From positions 5,764,296 through 5,828,295 of the forward strand of contig CM076671.1 of NCBI GenBank assembly GCA_038496675.1: a DNA stretch of 64,000 bases, read 5' to 3'. The translations under genes and the position numbers were made by a program. Below are positions 1 through 12,928 of the stretch, in pieces. The notes beneath the pieces are model-generated. The model was not told where the DNA came from. It saw nothing but the letters and a program-made list of their open reading frames with translations, and did not search any database. The stretch comes from Rachycentron canadum. Taxonomy: Eukaryota > Chordata > Actinopteri > Carangiformes > Rachycentridae. The first letter of the stretch is position 1. Each line of letters starts with the position of its first letter.

Positions 1-3000
1 GAAATATAATAACTTTGACACCTTTTTACTTCATCTTATTTCAGGAAATACACTCATCGGCTCTCTTGGTGAGACTTAAATAGGAAGATTGACTGTAATA
101 TAGTTTGCTTTACGTTAAAAAAAAGAAGTGTAAAACACCAACTGTTTCTAGTTTTTAAGATGGTTTAAGATAATGCGTCCTTTATAGTAAGTGGACAGAT
201 ATCTCTTACCTTACCTACCTTAGATATACGCATTACATTTTGGGAAATATACTTTGACCATCCGCTTTGTTCAACATTGTTGATATAGGACAAGTTTAGC
301 TTAGCTCAATCACAGCTGACCTCACTGTGCAGAGGTAAAACCATGAAAACCAGCACCACTGACACTCACTAATTCAAAAGGTATATCTATTCATTAATAA
401 CTTATATCTGCTTGGTTAATATGTATGTCAACCTAACCATATTTTCACTGCATCTAAATTAAATGAATCTCTTGGCTTAAAAAGTCAATGTAAATATAAT
501 GAAATAACTAAAATCCTTGATGTCATAACATTTTTAAGGGCACAAGTAAACAAGCAAAAAACTGAACTGCATGAGTTTGAACAATGTCATGAAGTACAGT
601 AGTAGTTTGTCTTCACAATCAGTCAACATCAGGTGGTTTAGAACTCCAGTATTTATATCTCCTCTTCCTGACCTTAAATATACAATCTGTAATTAACAGA
701 AAATTAAAGTGCTGAAACCCCACTATTAGATCTGCCTGCTGACTCTTGAAACAGGAGACAAACTCCACCCTGCAATTTATTGTCTGTGATTTTAAAATCT
801 GAGTATCTTGCAGCTAAACACCTTTCACACCATTAAAACAAACTGCCACAGTGCTCAGTATGTGCTGCATTGTGAGGCAGATTTAACATCCTAGCAATAC
901 CTTCATTGTGATACCTCTTTAAGCAGGTTGCAGCACCACCTTTGAATGGAGGTTGTAATCTTTAAATAATGCAGTTACACACAAGTGGGAGTGGACGAAC
1001 CCCTGAGGAATTGAAAACACATGGTTAAAACACAACAGAAAAGGTCACAGGAAAGAGGATCTCCTCATAGACAAAACCTGTAACCTGTATTCATGGGAAC
1101 TGGAGCAGTGATAGGGATGTTCTGTTTTTTAGATGCATTGTCAAAATCAATGAGTAAACTTTACTTAAATCTTAAATGTTTGCATTTCTTGAGATCATAT
1201 TTTGGTGAGGTTCACGCCTTCAGCTCTTAAACAGCCTGGTAAAACCCCTGAATTCATTCCTGAAAGACATGATGTTGAAAATATGTGTTCATGTTCCCAG
1301 CAACAGCAAGTTCCCCCTCTGTTATGAAAATGTTGATCCAGGATTACAGCTGATCTCTGCCAGGCCATATCAGCGTCCACCGGCATCATTTTAATAAATA
1401 TACAGAGGAAGCAGGAGAGAATTAACTTCACAACATGAACAGATTGCAGACTTAAATAAAACTCTCCTCCATATATCAACACCGTGTTGTCATGGAAATA
1501 CTCAACTGGGCCAAAAGTGAGCAGATGGCTCGAGAAATCAATGGCTGTGACTCAAACTAGCTGATCCGCTGATTTGCCTCAGACCCAGGGGGAGAGTGTT
1601 TGGGCTTGCTCTCCAATTGTGTGTTTGTGTGTATTTTTGCACTATAAGATGGTGGGCAATGCACAGGCCTGCCACTATCACCACTGATTTTGTCAGGTAT
1701 TCCAAGTAATGTGCGAGTGAGTGTGACTATCCTGTTGGTCCGATTCAGGTGAGACTTCCTGTGCTGTTTCAAGCCACAGTTTTTACTAAAATTAAAGTTT
1801 TTGCTGGGTGAGAAAATATATATTGTGAGAAGTTGAAAAAAAAGAATGACACAATTATTATTTTTCTGCCATGATAGCGCCCACTATATTAGTTTTCTTT
1901 GAGGGAAGTGAATCTTTGGTTCAGACTGATTTTGACAGGACTGTGGTTTGATAGGTGCAACATGAGGTAATAAACATTTATTGTTTCCAGACACTTACTA
2001 ATTGTGCAGGTAAAAAATGTATTTGGATTAGTAGTTACAATTTATTGTTTGCACAATTAGGATGGTTTCAGCCTGTGAAGTTATTGATGGAAACATTATA
2101 CTTAATGGCTGTTGTAAACAATTGGATTCAATCACAGTCTCGTCATCTGAACTTGAACTCTGAACGACCTTCCCCTCAATATTTAAACACGCTCGTCCAT
2201 TGTCTTCTATTGAAATGGCTTTTTAAAAAAATGCTTTTTGATATCTGTGCTCTTATGCAACCTTATGTAATCTTGTCTGAACTGTCCGTCATTGATTCTG
2301 GTTGTTTTTCTTCTCTGTTCTGTTTATAATTTCACCCTAAATCACTGCAGGGCTTCTATTTTGAAAACTGCTGCTAAAATAAAGATGAATCTGATTGTTT
2401 TTCTCTTTGTTTTCCCTTCACAGCCCAGGCACTGTATTAACATGGGTATGAATATCATTAGAGCCCAGAGAGACTGAGAAAACAGTCAGTCAGACAGACC
2501 GTCTGCCCTTAATGCAACTTTCCAATATTACCCATAATCCACCACAATGCATCTGTGCAGACCGGTCCAGTTGTCATGCTTAGAAGCAGCCAATCAGACC
2601 TCATCTTATGTAATCCCTGCATCCATCTAGCGGCACAGTGATGGCAGACAAATTGTGGAGGAGTGGTTTCGTGTACACAGATACACACACACAAACAAAA
2701 TGTCCTTCTCCCTCAAGACAAATTTTCATTTTCTTTTGTCCTTCAGTCTTTCAGCCCTTTCAAACACACATCCACTCCACCCAGACCTGCTATAATTGCG
2801 AACATTCCTCTTCCACGAGCCAATGTCTCCTGTTGTGCATTCCTCAGACGTTAGACCAGGCCGCTGCAGCAGATGGGAATTACTGTAACTGCTTCTGTTC
2901 CACTGGTGTCATCACACACATTGTATGTGAATTAATAGTGATGTATAAATCTCTAGATGGTTGGGATGTTATGAATCACAATTGTGCTTTGTTAATACTG

Positions 3001-3831
3001 TAAGGCAGTGGGCATGTGCAGTGTGATGGTGACTGTGGAAAGTAACACTTCTATTTATTACACTGCATTGGGATTATAGCAATAAAATAGTGTAATACAT
3101 TTTTATGGTCACAGTGTATTTGAGGCCAATTTTCCAGGATGTTTACTACTTCTATTAGTAGAATGTGTCATGTGGTGTATTTTCCTACTTTTAAAGGCCA
3201 TGTATTTTAATTTTCACTGAAGTTATGAGTATGAAGTATGAAGCTTATATGGACTTTCATTCTGTCACAAGCAAGTATAAGTACAAGTAGGTTCTTTCTC
3301 TCTCTCTGTCTCTTTTTAAGTTATGTTTTAAGACAACTTTAATGAAAATCACTTAATAAACTGATATATTCTATTAATTTTAAGTGATACCCAGCGAGCT
3401 AAGTTAACTTTTGGAAGTGGTCCTTTTAATACAGCAGGAAGTTGTCTTTAAAAGTACAACGTGCCATATTTTATCTTGAGACAGGAAGTCATTCCCAGCC
3501 TTGTGCCCTTCAGTTGATAACGCTACTCCAACAGTCTGTCCAACAGCAAAACTGGTCCTCTGGATAGGCAGCCAATTCAAGTCCTCCAAACTATGGACGT
3601 GTGGTCCATTTCTACCTCCCCTCTGCTCCTTTCTGCTCATTTCTTCTGCCCCTGGCTGTACAGTATTAACACAGCCGTGGCGGGAAAAGCCAGGCGTGCT
3701 ATTGTACGATTGGGGGGCACCGTTGGCTGCGGACAACAGACGACCAATGAGAGGACCCCATGCTGCGACAGCTGTCGTGCTGTTTCACTGATCTGTGGGC
3801 ATTCCTGCTCATTAGCAGCCTTTGTTGTTCA

Positions 3832-3834
<3 letters not shown>

Positions 3835-3862
<28 letters not shown>
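3835..3862. repeat. (TG)n microsatellite
   Basis: About 14 uninterrupted TG units, read directly. It accounts for the CV- and HT-repeat stretches of the open frames crossing it. Confidence 0.95.
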
Positions 3863-5215
3863 CATAGCCGGGTGATGAATTGACTGTGGCAGGTAAAGTA
3901 AGAGGAAGAAAATTAATATGTATGAGACTTCCCGGACTGGAAGAAAATATATGTGAGCGCATCTTTGTGGCTGAAAACAAGCGTGTTTGTGCACAGCAGG
4001 TGCACCGAGCAAAGACTTATCACTGTTTGAGCTGTCACTGCTTTGAGACTCCACCTGGGGTCAAGGGTCTATTCTCTTGTTTTCATAGCACAGGCGTCAA
4101 AAAATGAGCTCTTGCCTTTTGCAGCGTTCGTATGAGCTCAAATCAGTTGTCTCATTTTCCGTCTCTTGCCAAGTGCCAGCATGCAACCATATTTGGACAT
4201 AAATAACTTTTACTCTTTTTTCCCTCAATCCTTATCTCTTGTAATTGAAGCTACAATAACAAATACTTCTGCCTCAGAAGTGCATCATTCAGAGAACAGA
4301 CAGATGAAGAAAGTAAGAAATAAATAATGACACACTCTGTCTCCTGAATATATGTTTATCTGCTTCACCCTCTTCAGAGCAAAAGAACCCTCATAAAAAT
4401 GTTATGCATTTTAAGCTACAATCCACCTTTACTCAAAGCTGAACTCATTCTTCCTTTATGTGTCAGTGCCTGCTGGTTTTTGGATTTACATACCCACTTT
4501 TTGGTTTCTAGAGCAGGCATAATGGTTTTCAAACATGAGGTCAGCTCTGAAGAATGTGGGCTGTCCCTTCCTCTGTTACACTGAAACTGGCCAGATAACC
4601 TGCCCATTACAACGACAATAGATTACCACATCAAGAGGGACTTTTTTTTTGCTCTGCTGTTTGGCCCTGAGCTGAAGAAGCACTGTTTGTACTGAGAGTA
4701 GCCGTTGTGTTAGGAATGTGGGAGGGTTGGTGTGTTTATTAAGGAGAGGACATTAACTTGGGCCAAAAAAGTCACTGAGCTGAATCTAATTTTGTATTTT
4801 TCAAGAGAAACATGCCAAGAAGAGGTATTACTTGTCCTTATCCATACTCTAACTGTATTCTGTTTATTTCTTTAAACCCTTGCTCATTACTATCACATCA
4901 TATTCACTAGTAGATTGCTATATGTCACAATTTGTTGTTAACACATGGGCATATTAATAGTCCAGATTTCAATGCTGCTGTGTTTTTCAGGGTAGTTTAA
5001 TAACCAGTCAAGCTCCAACCCACCAGACAAACATCTTGTGCCTTTTGTAAAACTGAGAGAGTGACATTACATACTCAGAAAGTCCAGCCCAGGTCACTTC
5101 CCAGTATTTGATGCATGGTTGGTTGTTTCACAAAAGCAGCAACATTAAGTCACATCATGCCAGGGATGAAAATGAAAGGTCAGATGATGTGCAAGAAGAT
5201 GACTAGTTTGTACCC

Positions 5216-5610
5216 TAGACTCTATATAAAATGGACATAGGCTCAAGGTCTGAAAAGTAAAGCTGCATTTTATCTAATGATCATCATGGGGTGACTCTAA
5301 AGAAGTCAGATGTCAGAAGTCAGAAGTCTATGTGAAAATGTCCCGATTTCTCCGTTGATTTATGATCTCATTTTCAACATTTTCCTTCCTCAGGTCTTCT
5401 TCAATACAACATGATCATTTTTTTAAATTATGGTCCCATTTAGAGGAAACCAGACGGTCAGATCCACTCCGCGCTCCTCCACAGCTCCACCCTCTCCTCC
5501 AAATATGGTTTCTTCACCATGGTGGCGGTTTACAAAATGGATGCTTAAAAACAGCAGGTCACAAACCAATGGGTGAAATTTACAAAAACCTACCGTTTGC
5601 CATCTAGTGC
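5216..5610. repeat. Degenerate interspersed repeat (fish MITE-like)
   Basis: The segment contains phrases I recognise from a non-autonomous repeat scattered through fish introns: 'ctatataaaatggac' near the start, 'gaagtctatgtgaaaatg' in the middle, then 'tatggtcccatttagag' and a distal 'accatggtggcgg'. It has no coding capacity. Family name and exact ends cannot be set from one copy, and recognition rests on memory of similar sequences. Confidence 0.45.
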
Positions 5611-7835
5611 ATCCTAGCAGCTACATGTGCTACAGGTACTGTGGTCTAGTGGCATGGTAACCCAAATGCTACTGCAGATGTTTTCAGTGTTATCCATGTT
5701 TTGCTATGAAAAACCAATGTAGTTTGTTTGTAAAGTGTGTTTTCATGATCGAGACTCAGAAAGATCTTTCAAAGTGGGTTCATTAGAGGTTCAGAATATT
5801 TTTGGGTTTGAATCAAACTGGATGTCTAACACATAGTATTTGTGGTGGCTGATAAAAAAGAGGAGGAGGCTGAGGAAGAGGCTCAGAAAGAGAACCGAGA
5901 GCGACTTTTCTCCTGCCTGAACCATCTCCACTTCTGCATTTGCTCTCGCTGAGGAGGAAGTGGGAGCGCTGACTTCCTGTTGCCATAGGTGGGCGGGGGA
6001 CGTGGTAGTGGGAGAACCTACTGTACCTCCAGTCCTTACCCAGAATCCCTTGCATGAATTCAAGCGCAGCAGAAAGACAGGAAGTGTGACCCAGGCCTGA
6101 TAACAGCGGGGGCGGCTATTTCTGAAAACGGCGAGCACAGAGCAGACAAGGAGGTGTCTGTTCTGTTTCCTGTTGGTTGTTTTGTCAGATGTGAGCAGCT
6201 GAATGTGTCTTTATGTGTCAAAATGAACTGTTTGTGCTCTGAGGTTGCCACACCGAGTTAGTGACAGACAAAGACGCCTCTACATGGGCTCCTCAGATGA
6301 GTTTGGACGAGTGATTTTGCAGCTTACAGACATGACTCCAAATTTTTTATCGCTCAGGTGTCCTGAGAGTCATTATTTCTTTGCAAGATGTACAATTAAA
6401 CAACAATACAGCTCAGTATCAATCCATCAGAGGCCAGACACTTAGCTTTGTTTACCTGAGGAAAGACTTCAGGCCTCAAGATGGCTGATAGTCCCCGGAT
6501 ATTGTTATTCAGCTTTCGTAGCAGGCAGACTGAGCTTGAAAGGCTGATGCTGTTGCTGCTGCTGACTCCACATCAGTCTTGGTTTGATAAAAACCTGATG
6601 TGGAATTTTGGCCCTCGCTGCCTCCTTCCTTCCTTTTTTCTTCTCTGTGATGCCAAATAAGGCCAGTTTACCACATCTGCTGAAATTTGAGACCTGCATT
6701 GTAGCTGTCGCTCAGCATCTTGGCATTTCGCTCTGACTAAGAGAATGAGAGACAGAAAAAAGAAGACTGGAGTGTGTGTGTTTGCTCTGCTGACTTTATT
6801 CCCTTCTCTTACTATGAAACGTATGACATCATCTGGTTTCTTTCTCTCCTCCCCCCTTTTTTCTCACTCTTCTATCTTTTCCCTCATTTTTTTTAGTCTC
6901 CTGACTTTTTTTTTTCTTTCACATGTTTTCTGTTATGTAACTTTGTTGAGGCAGCCAGGGCGAGATTGTGAACCTTTGCACCGTGTGGAGAAAACATTTC
7001 CCCTTTTCCAACCCTGGTCACAGCTGCTGTGTTTCACCAACTGTTATTATCAGAGTATACACAATTAACCCTACAGTCCCTGCACGTCTTTGGGTATGTT
7101 CAGTCGCAGAAACAGAATGGCCTAAAATGGTCATTTACCAGCTCAACAGTTGATGTAACTTTGGCTTTTGAAGAGGTGATATTATTGATTTGTCTTTGCT
7201 TTGACACTTAAAGGAAGTTTGGTAACAAGAAGTAAATTGTGCTCATACGCTGGTCTATTTTGCTAAAATAAACCACATGGTGTTGCTTTTAAAGGTGCAA
7301 AGATGAACTTGCAGAAAGTCACTGTCAAAGTTTTCAATGCAGTTCACTTGTATTAGGTGTTATTATGAAGGAAAGTCATGAGATCCCTGCAAGCAACAGT
7401 TCCCATTTCATTAAGTAAATAAGACTTACTAACTTATGAAGACTGTGGTAGACTATGTGACTGCAGTTGTTCAGTGTTACTTCCTCTATTCTGTGACCCA
7501 ACACAATGTGCATGTTTTTTTTTACTCTAGAGTTCCGCATAAAGAGTGAAACAAGTGTTAAAGAACTGGTGTTGTGGTGAACCTCAGCTCAACCAAGTAA
7601 GAAAGGCCTACAGTTCAAAGCCAAAAGGGATGAAAAGAGCATGACCTGCGCGCTGCCTTCAGATGTCCCCACTTAAGAGTGTGTGTATCTGTGTGTTTCA
7701 TCATGTCAGTCTCATTGAGAGAGCAGCTTTCATCCTATCAATAGTTTCTAGCTCCAGACGAGCGTCAGCGATCACAACAGTGACACCACACCACCTCCAC
7801 GTGATCGGCAGTTCAATTATTTGAGAGCTCTCAGA

Positions 7836-8005
7836 AGCTTTGCCTTGAGTTAAATGCTAACAACGTTCCTCAGAAAGACAATGCTAACATCATAGTTTAG
7901 TGTGTTAGAAAATTTTATATTTAGCTCTAAACACAATACAACTCCAGCTGATGGGAAGGGCAATAATTTTGCAGGTATTTGTTCATGCGCCTGTGAACAG
8001 TTTGA
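7836..8005. repeat. Degenerate interspersed repeat ('aatgctaaca' type)
   Basis: This matches a very common teleost repeat whose hallmark phrases are 'aatgctaaca', 'agctctaaacacaa', 'gctgatggga' and 'ttttgcaggtatttg'. All occur here in the expected order with scattered substitutions. It is non-coding and looks old. Family assignment needs a repeat-library search. Confidence 0.55.
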
Positions 8006-8428
8006 CCAAAGCCTGTGTTCCAGTAGTTGTTCAGATATTAAATGTGGCTTTTACCGTTTGAATCTTTAGAGTGACTTTGGCTTTTGCTGAGCAGCAGCCA
8101 CTTTAGCCACAAGTGACATTTTGCTACAAGATCATAGAAACCTACATTGACTTCATTTCACATCATCATAGTCATCTGTGACATGCTGAAACGAAGCAGA
8201 ATAATTAAAAATAATAAATAATTAAATGGGCAAGGGTTTGTTTTTATCACTTATGAACTTTTCAGATTGAGACATTGTTTTGTTTTATAGTTTTTCAAAA
8301 GTTACTTAGTCTAGCTTTAAATCCTGTTTTGGCACTGCAAAGCTAATGGAAGTGAAAAATGCAAAGATTTTATTGTGTTTTTACAAACACACCTAAACTG
8401 TTAACAGCTATTTCTCATCTCATGCTTT

Positions 8429-8458
8429 GCGTGCATGCGTGTGTGTGCGTGTGTGTGC
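8429..8458. repeat. Imperfect (TG)n microsatellite
   Basis: TG units interrupted by CA and CG steps, read directly. Confidence 0.8.
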
Positions 8459-8830
8459 ACTCCCTTATTGATTACTCAAAGACAAAAAGAGTGAGGTTGT
8501 TGCTGCTCTCAGTTGGCTGCTGATGTCTTTGCCACATGACCACGCAGGAATTTGTGGGAGCATTTCTCCGTGTGCACATGAACACAAATAAAAAAAAATG
8601 AGTGTAATTACATTGCTGTGGCTTGTGTCCAATCACAGTCCAAAAACACACCTCATCCCACAGTTTCTTTCACACTTTCTTTTGTCTTCTGTTCCTCTTT
8701 TCCTCTTTCTTATGGGTAAACTATCCTGATTTTCACAATCGTGCACCCATCAGAAAGCTGAAGTGGAGAGATACCGATAGGAGTAATGGAGGATGTGGGA
8801 GGGGAGTAGAAGAATGTTTTTGGCAAATCT

Positions 8831-8972
8831 GCAGGGGGGTGAGAGGAGGAGTGACGTGGAGGTGAAGAAAGAGAGGAGAGGGAGGTAAAGAGCAGGAAAT
8901 GAAGGCGAAAGAGAGGATGGGGGAAAAAAGAAAAGGAGAGGGTAGAAGAGAAGAATGAAAGGTGAGCGGGGT
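8831..8972. repeat. Polypurine (GA-rich) tract
   Basis: The plus strand is almost all G and A over about 140 bases. The strand skew removes stop codons from several minus-strand frames, which explains the overlapping serine/leucine/phenylalanine-rich open frames over it. A second purine run follows at about 9060-9090. Confidence 0.8.
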
Positions 8973-9612
8973 GAAGAAGTGTCCACATACACTGCAGGCC
9001 CATGAATCTTAACTGTGGGATATCTGGAATTCAGACTCAATCATCCAACGGAAATTACCAGAGAAGTGGGGGAGGGGGGGAAGAAGGGGGACACTGAAGG
9101 CTAAAAATGTAAAAAGGACAGTACATTCTGCCTCTGTCCTTTCTGTTTTGGAAAAAACTCAACTTTGATAGATCAACTGTACAAAGAAGAGCCATGTTCC
9201 TTGTCTTAATCCTCGCACCATAACCTACAAATGTAAATTACTTTCATTATCTCACATTAAACAGTAACAGAAGCATTTTAGGAGTTTATTCCACTGTTTA
9301 TCCCCAAAAACAACATATCCTGCCTTTACTTCACGTTTGACTGAGAATAGATCATTTACAATAGGCACTGCCCCAAAAACACTTTCTACTCTTATCTGCA
9401 TGTACTGGATCACACCTGTTCAAACCTCCTCATGCAGGTAGATATTTAACTGTGTGGGCAGCCCTGCCTATGTGCTTACAGACAAACAAAGGAAGTTTTG
9501 TATGTTTTACAGGAGCTGGGTGTTCAGCTGTGATTCATCCAGCACAGCTCAGGGTCAGTTTGGCCATAAAAATATAAAATAAAAGAAGATAGACGGTGAA
9601 GTCAAACATATA

Positions 9613-9823
9613 CAGTGGCTTGCAAAAGTATTCATACCCCTTGAACTTTTCCACATTTTGTCACGTTACAACCACAAACATAAATATATTTTATTTGAAT
9701 TTTATGTGAAAGACCACAAAGTGACGCACAATTGTGAAGTACAAAGAAAATTATACATGATTTTAAAAATATTTTACAAATATAAAACTGAAAAGTGCAG
9801 TGTGCAAAAGTATTCAGCCCCCT
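9613..9823 (+). repeat. Left terminal inverted repeat of the Tc1 element
   Basis: It runs from the CAGTGG tip to an inner copy of the tip motif. Its reverse complement aligns along the right arm, for example 'cacaattgtgaagtacaaag' on one arm against its complement on the other. Such arms normally bind the transposase N-terminal domain at the outer and inner motifs. Confidence 0.9.
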
Positions 9824-9989
9824 TTTCTCTGAGTGCAACCAGTTGCCTTCAGAAGTTGCTGAATGATTGAATGTTGACCTAATGACTAAATAGAGTCAAC
9901 CTGTGTGGAATCTAATCTCAGTACAAATACAGCTGTTCTGTGACGGCCTCAAATGTTTGTTAACAGAATACTGGGCAGCAAACAGCATC

Positions 9990-11009
9990 ATGAAGTCCAA
10001 GGAACACACCGGACAGGTCAGGGATAAAGTCGTGGAGAAGTTTAAAGCAGGGTTAGGTTATAAAAAGATTTCCCAAGCTTTGAACATCTCACGGGGCACT
10101 GTTCAATCCATCATCCGGAAATGGAAAGAGTATGGCACAACTGCAAACCTACCAAGACACGGCTGTCCACCTAAACTTACTGGCCGAACAAGGAGAGCAC
10201 TGATCAGAGATGCAGCCAAGAGGCCCATGGTGACTCTGGATGAACTGCAGAGATCCACAGCTCAGGTGGGGGAATCTGTCCACAGGACAACTATTGGTCG
10301 TGCACTGTACAAATCTGGCCTTTATGGAAGAGTGGCAAGAAGAAAGCCATTGTTAAAAGAAAACCATAAGAGGTCCCGTTTGCAGTTTGCCAGGAGCCAT
10401 GTGGGGGACACAGCTAACATGTGGAAGAAGGTGCTCTGGTCAGATTACACCAAAATTGAACTTTTTGGCCTAAATGCAAAACGCTATGTGTTAAGGAAAA
10501 CTAACACTGCACTTTACTCTGAACACACCATCCCCTCTGTCAAACATGGTGGTGGCAGCATCACGCTCTGGGGGTGCTTCTCTTCAGCAGGGACAGGGAA
10601 GATGGTCAGAGTTGATGGGAAGATGGATGGAGCCAAATACAGGGCAATCTTGGAAGAAAACCTGTTGGAGTCTGCGAAAGACTTGAGACTGGGTCAGAGG
10701 TTCACCTTCCAGCAGGACAATGACCCTAAACATAAAGACGGGGCTACAATGGAATGGTTTAAAACTAAACATATTCATGTGTTAGAGTGGCCCAGTCAAA
10801 GTCCAGACCTGAATCCAATTGAAAATCTGTGGCAAGATCTGAAAACTGCCGTTCACAAACGTTCTCCATCTAATCTGACTGAGCTTGAGCTGTTTTGCAA
10901 AGAAGAATGGGCAAAAATTTCAGTCTCTAGATGTACAAAGCTGGTAGAGACATGCCCCAAAAGACTTGCAGCTGTAATTGCAGCAAGAGGCGGTTCCACA
11001 AAGTATTGA
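9990..11009 (+). CDS. Tc1-family transposase, intact frame
   Basis: DDE-type transposase of 339 residues that cuts and re-inserts its element at TA sites in the nucleus. I chose the ATG at 9990, which starts MKSKEH, because Tc1/Sleeping Beauty proteins begin this way and are about 340 residues; the frame is open a further 29 codons upstream. Residues about 1-55 form a paired-like helix-turn-helix (GYKKISQALNISRGTV). A GRTRR motif near residue 65 precedes a second helix-turn-helix. The catalytic triad is D152 (LWSD), D243 (FQQD) and E278 (NPIEN), with 34 residues between the second D and the E. A glycine-rich loop (KHGGGS) and a standard GGSTKY end are present. There are no stops or frameshifts. 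One oddity is SDYTK at D152, where relatives usually have SDETK. Whether the copy is active cannot be told from sequence. Confidence 0.95.
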   Translation: MKSKEHTGQVRDKVVEKFKAGLGYKKISQALNISRGTVQSIIRKWKEYGTTANLPRHGCPPKLTGRTRRALIRDAAKRPMVTLDELQRSTAQVGESVHRTTIGRALYKSGLYGRVARRKPLLKENHKRSRLQFARSHVGDTANMWKKVLWSDYTKIELFGLNAKRYVLRKTNTALYSEHTIPSVKHGGGSITLWGCFSSAGTGKMVRVDGKMDGAKYRAILEENLLESAKDLRLGQRFTFQQDNDPKHKDGATMEWFKTKHIHVLEWPSQSPDLNPIENLWQDLKTAVHKRSPSNLTELELFCKEEWAKISVSRCTKLVETCPKRLAAVIAARGGSTKY

Positions 11010-11013
11010 CTCA

Positions 11014-11239
11014 GGGGGTTAATATTTTTGCACATCGCACTTTTGAGTTTTTTATTTGTAAAATGAATTTAAAATCATATGTAATTTTCTTTGTACTTCA
11101 CAATTGTGTGCCACTTTGTGTTGGTTTTTCACATAAAATTCCAATAAAATATATTATATAATTTGTTTGTGGTCGTAATGTGACAAAATGTCGAAAAGTT
11201 CAAGGGGTATGAATACTTTTTACTTTTTGCAAACCACTG
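11014..11239 (-). repeat. Right terminal inverted repeat of the Tc1 element
   Basis: It pairs with the left arm and starts only a few bases after the transposase stop. The inner tip motif is at about 11014-11033. Near the outer tip, 'gcaaaaagtaaaaagtat' replaces the left arm's 'gcaaaagtat', an insertion of about 8 bases. Base changes between the arms suggest an element that is not brand new. Confidence 0.9.
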
Positions 11240-12892
11240 TAGTTGAAAATCCTTATATGCATCATTTGGGGACACAGTAGCTGAAAAATTGCTGCAGACG
11301 AAAACTATGTATAAATCCATCATGTTTTATATATGTAATGGTTATTTTTATGGAGGCAAACACGTAATCTGTGTAGCTATGCATTTGTAGTTAATTTGTA
11401 GTGTCCATCCTTCACACATATACACATAACTTAAATTTTTTTAAATGTTTTAAAAACCCACCAAAATCAAGGAATAAATCAAAGTGCTTTGGGAAAACTA
11501 GGACCAATAATATCAACTAATAAGAGCCAATTGCACAGTTTAAAGTTGTCCTGTGTTCGCCACTGTTCATTAAATGTTATGTCATCTTGCCTTGAGGTTG
11601 CATGGACATTTGGTTCTCTCCAAATTTGTGCTTTTGGATTTGCTGCTAAAGTCTCATGAGTTACCGCAAACTTGTTTATTGGTAACCTGAGTCTGGTAAC
11701 TTATCTTTGCTGCCAACATTATATGTTATCAAAGATATCTGATCCCAGCAGCAACATGTGACTCTGAGTAATGTGTTTACTCTCCAGACATAAGTGCTAG
11801 TTATCAGGTGTGCACGTATCTATTTTTACCCATAAATCCTTGCATTATGAAGGTCATTTTGGACTTTATCAGTAATGATCACTTGCAAGAACTGGGACAC
11901 TTACTTGGTGCCATGTTAGGTTGAGCACCATCGCCCTCAAGAACAGCTGAACCCAACTAAACACCCCCTCACACCTGTGCACAGTTTGCACTCTGAGCCT
12001 CACCGCTCCACTGATGATCACATTACAAAAGTTGGTTCGGTAGATGCTGCACAACTGCTAGCAACGTGGAAGGATGTGGTTTTTTCTAACCCGGGGCCTG
12101 CTGGTGGCCGATTTCCCATGAGGCGTGTGTGCGGGAGAGAGGGGGCTTTCATATGAAAACAAATGTGATGAATCAATGTGGATAATTGTACTGCACTGGA
12201 GGGAACATATGGTCATAACCACAGAGGACTGGACCTTCAGTGCAAAGTCCTGTGTGTGAGAATTGTGTTAAAATCAATACTTATACTTTCTTTGAGATCT
12301 CAAGTCACTGCCTTTTGTATATTGGTCTCACAGAGCTAGTTATCTGTGAATAATACTTTTCTTTGAACCTCTTCCAACAGCTATGTTGCAACACATCACC
12401 AAAAGTGTTAAGAAATCGAAGACGCAATATAAACTGTTCTGTTTCCCCACAATCAAAAGAAAAGTGTTACTGTATCTTGTGTTTCTGACTGTTATTGAGA
12501 ACACATCACCAACAGGCTGATATCATGGTGCTTTCTTATTGTTTCTGGCATTGATTGTTGTGTTATCAGGAAAGTATTATTAGAAATATTATGATAGCAC
12601 AGACACAAAACACAAAACTGTTGTTACCGTATGTGGTTGCATGTTGTAAAAGCATCAGCTGAAGACTGTGACACTTTGTCTGGTTTATAAGCCCTAAAAT
12701 AGAAACTGAAGACACACAGAAATCTTACAGTGTGTCAGTCAAAACAGAATCGACCCTGTGGGAGAAAAGAAACACACAGAGAATAACAGCCTCCACTCCA
12801 GTCATCTGTGATCAAGGTCATGATGAGTGGGTTGGTGGGTGTGGTGGGTAGGGAGCAGGCAAGCAACCCCCCACTTTCACACACTAACTCAT

Positions 12893-12924
<32 letters not shown>
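12893..12924. repeat. (CA)n microsatellite
   Basis: About 16 CA units without interruption, read directly. Confidence 0.95.

Positions 12925-12928
<4 letters not shown>

Larger units (their letters stand above)
1..9612. other. Non-coding region left of the Tc1 element
   Basis: I recognise no gene here. All open frames are short, overlap one another on both strands and resemble nothing I know. In human, EGFL6 lies beyond TCEANC, but I saw no EGF-repeat exon. The stretch holds a TG microsatellite, two degenerate interspersed repeats and a polypurine tract, listed separately. A GC-richer patch near 5850-6140 could be regulatory, but nothing in it can be named. Confidence 0.6.
9613..11239 (+). 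mobile_element. Complete Tc1-family DNA transposon (IR/DR type)
   Basis: A 1,627-base element begins CAGTGG and ends CCACTG, with the TA target duplication at 9611-9612 and 11240-11241. Long imperfect inverted repeats of roughly 210-225 bases flank one transposase frame. Each arm carries an outer and an inner copy of the tip motif 'gcaaaagtattcatacccc' (inner left copy at about 9805-9823, inner right copy at about 11014-11033). This is the IR/DR layout of the Sleeping Beauty-like Tc1 group. The right outer tip carries about 8 extra bases compared with the left. Length, TA duplication and arms agree with an autonomous copy. Confidence 0.97.

Noticed and set aside
5791..6138. 115-codon minus frame in a GC-richer patch
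   Set aside because: No family similarity, overlapped by another open frame in the same strand, and no convincing splice sites. Possibly regulatory sequence only.
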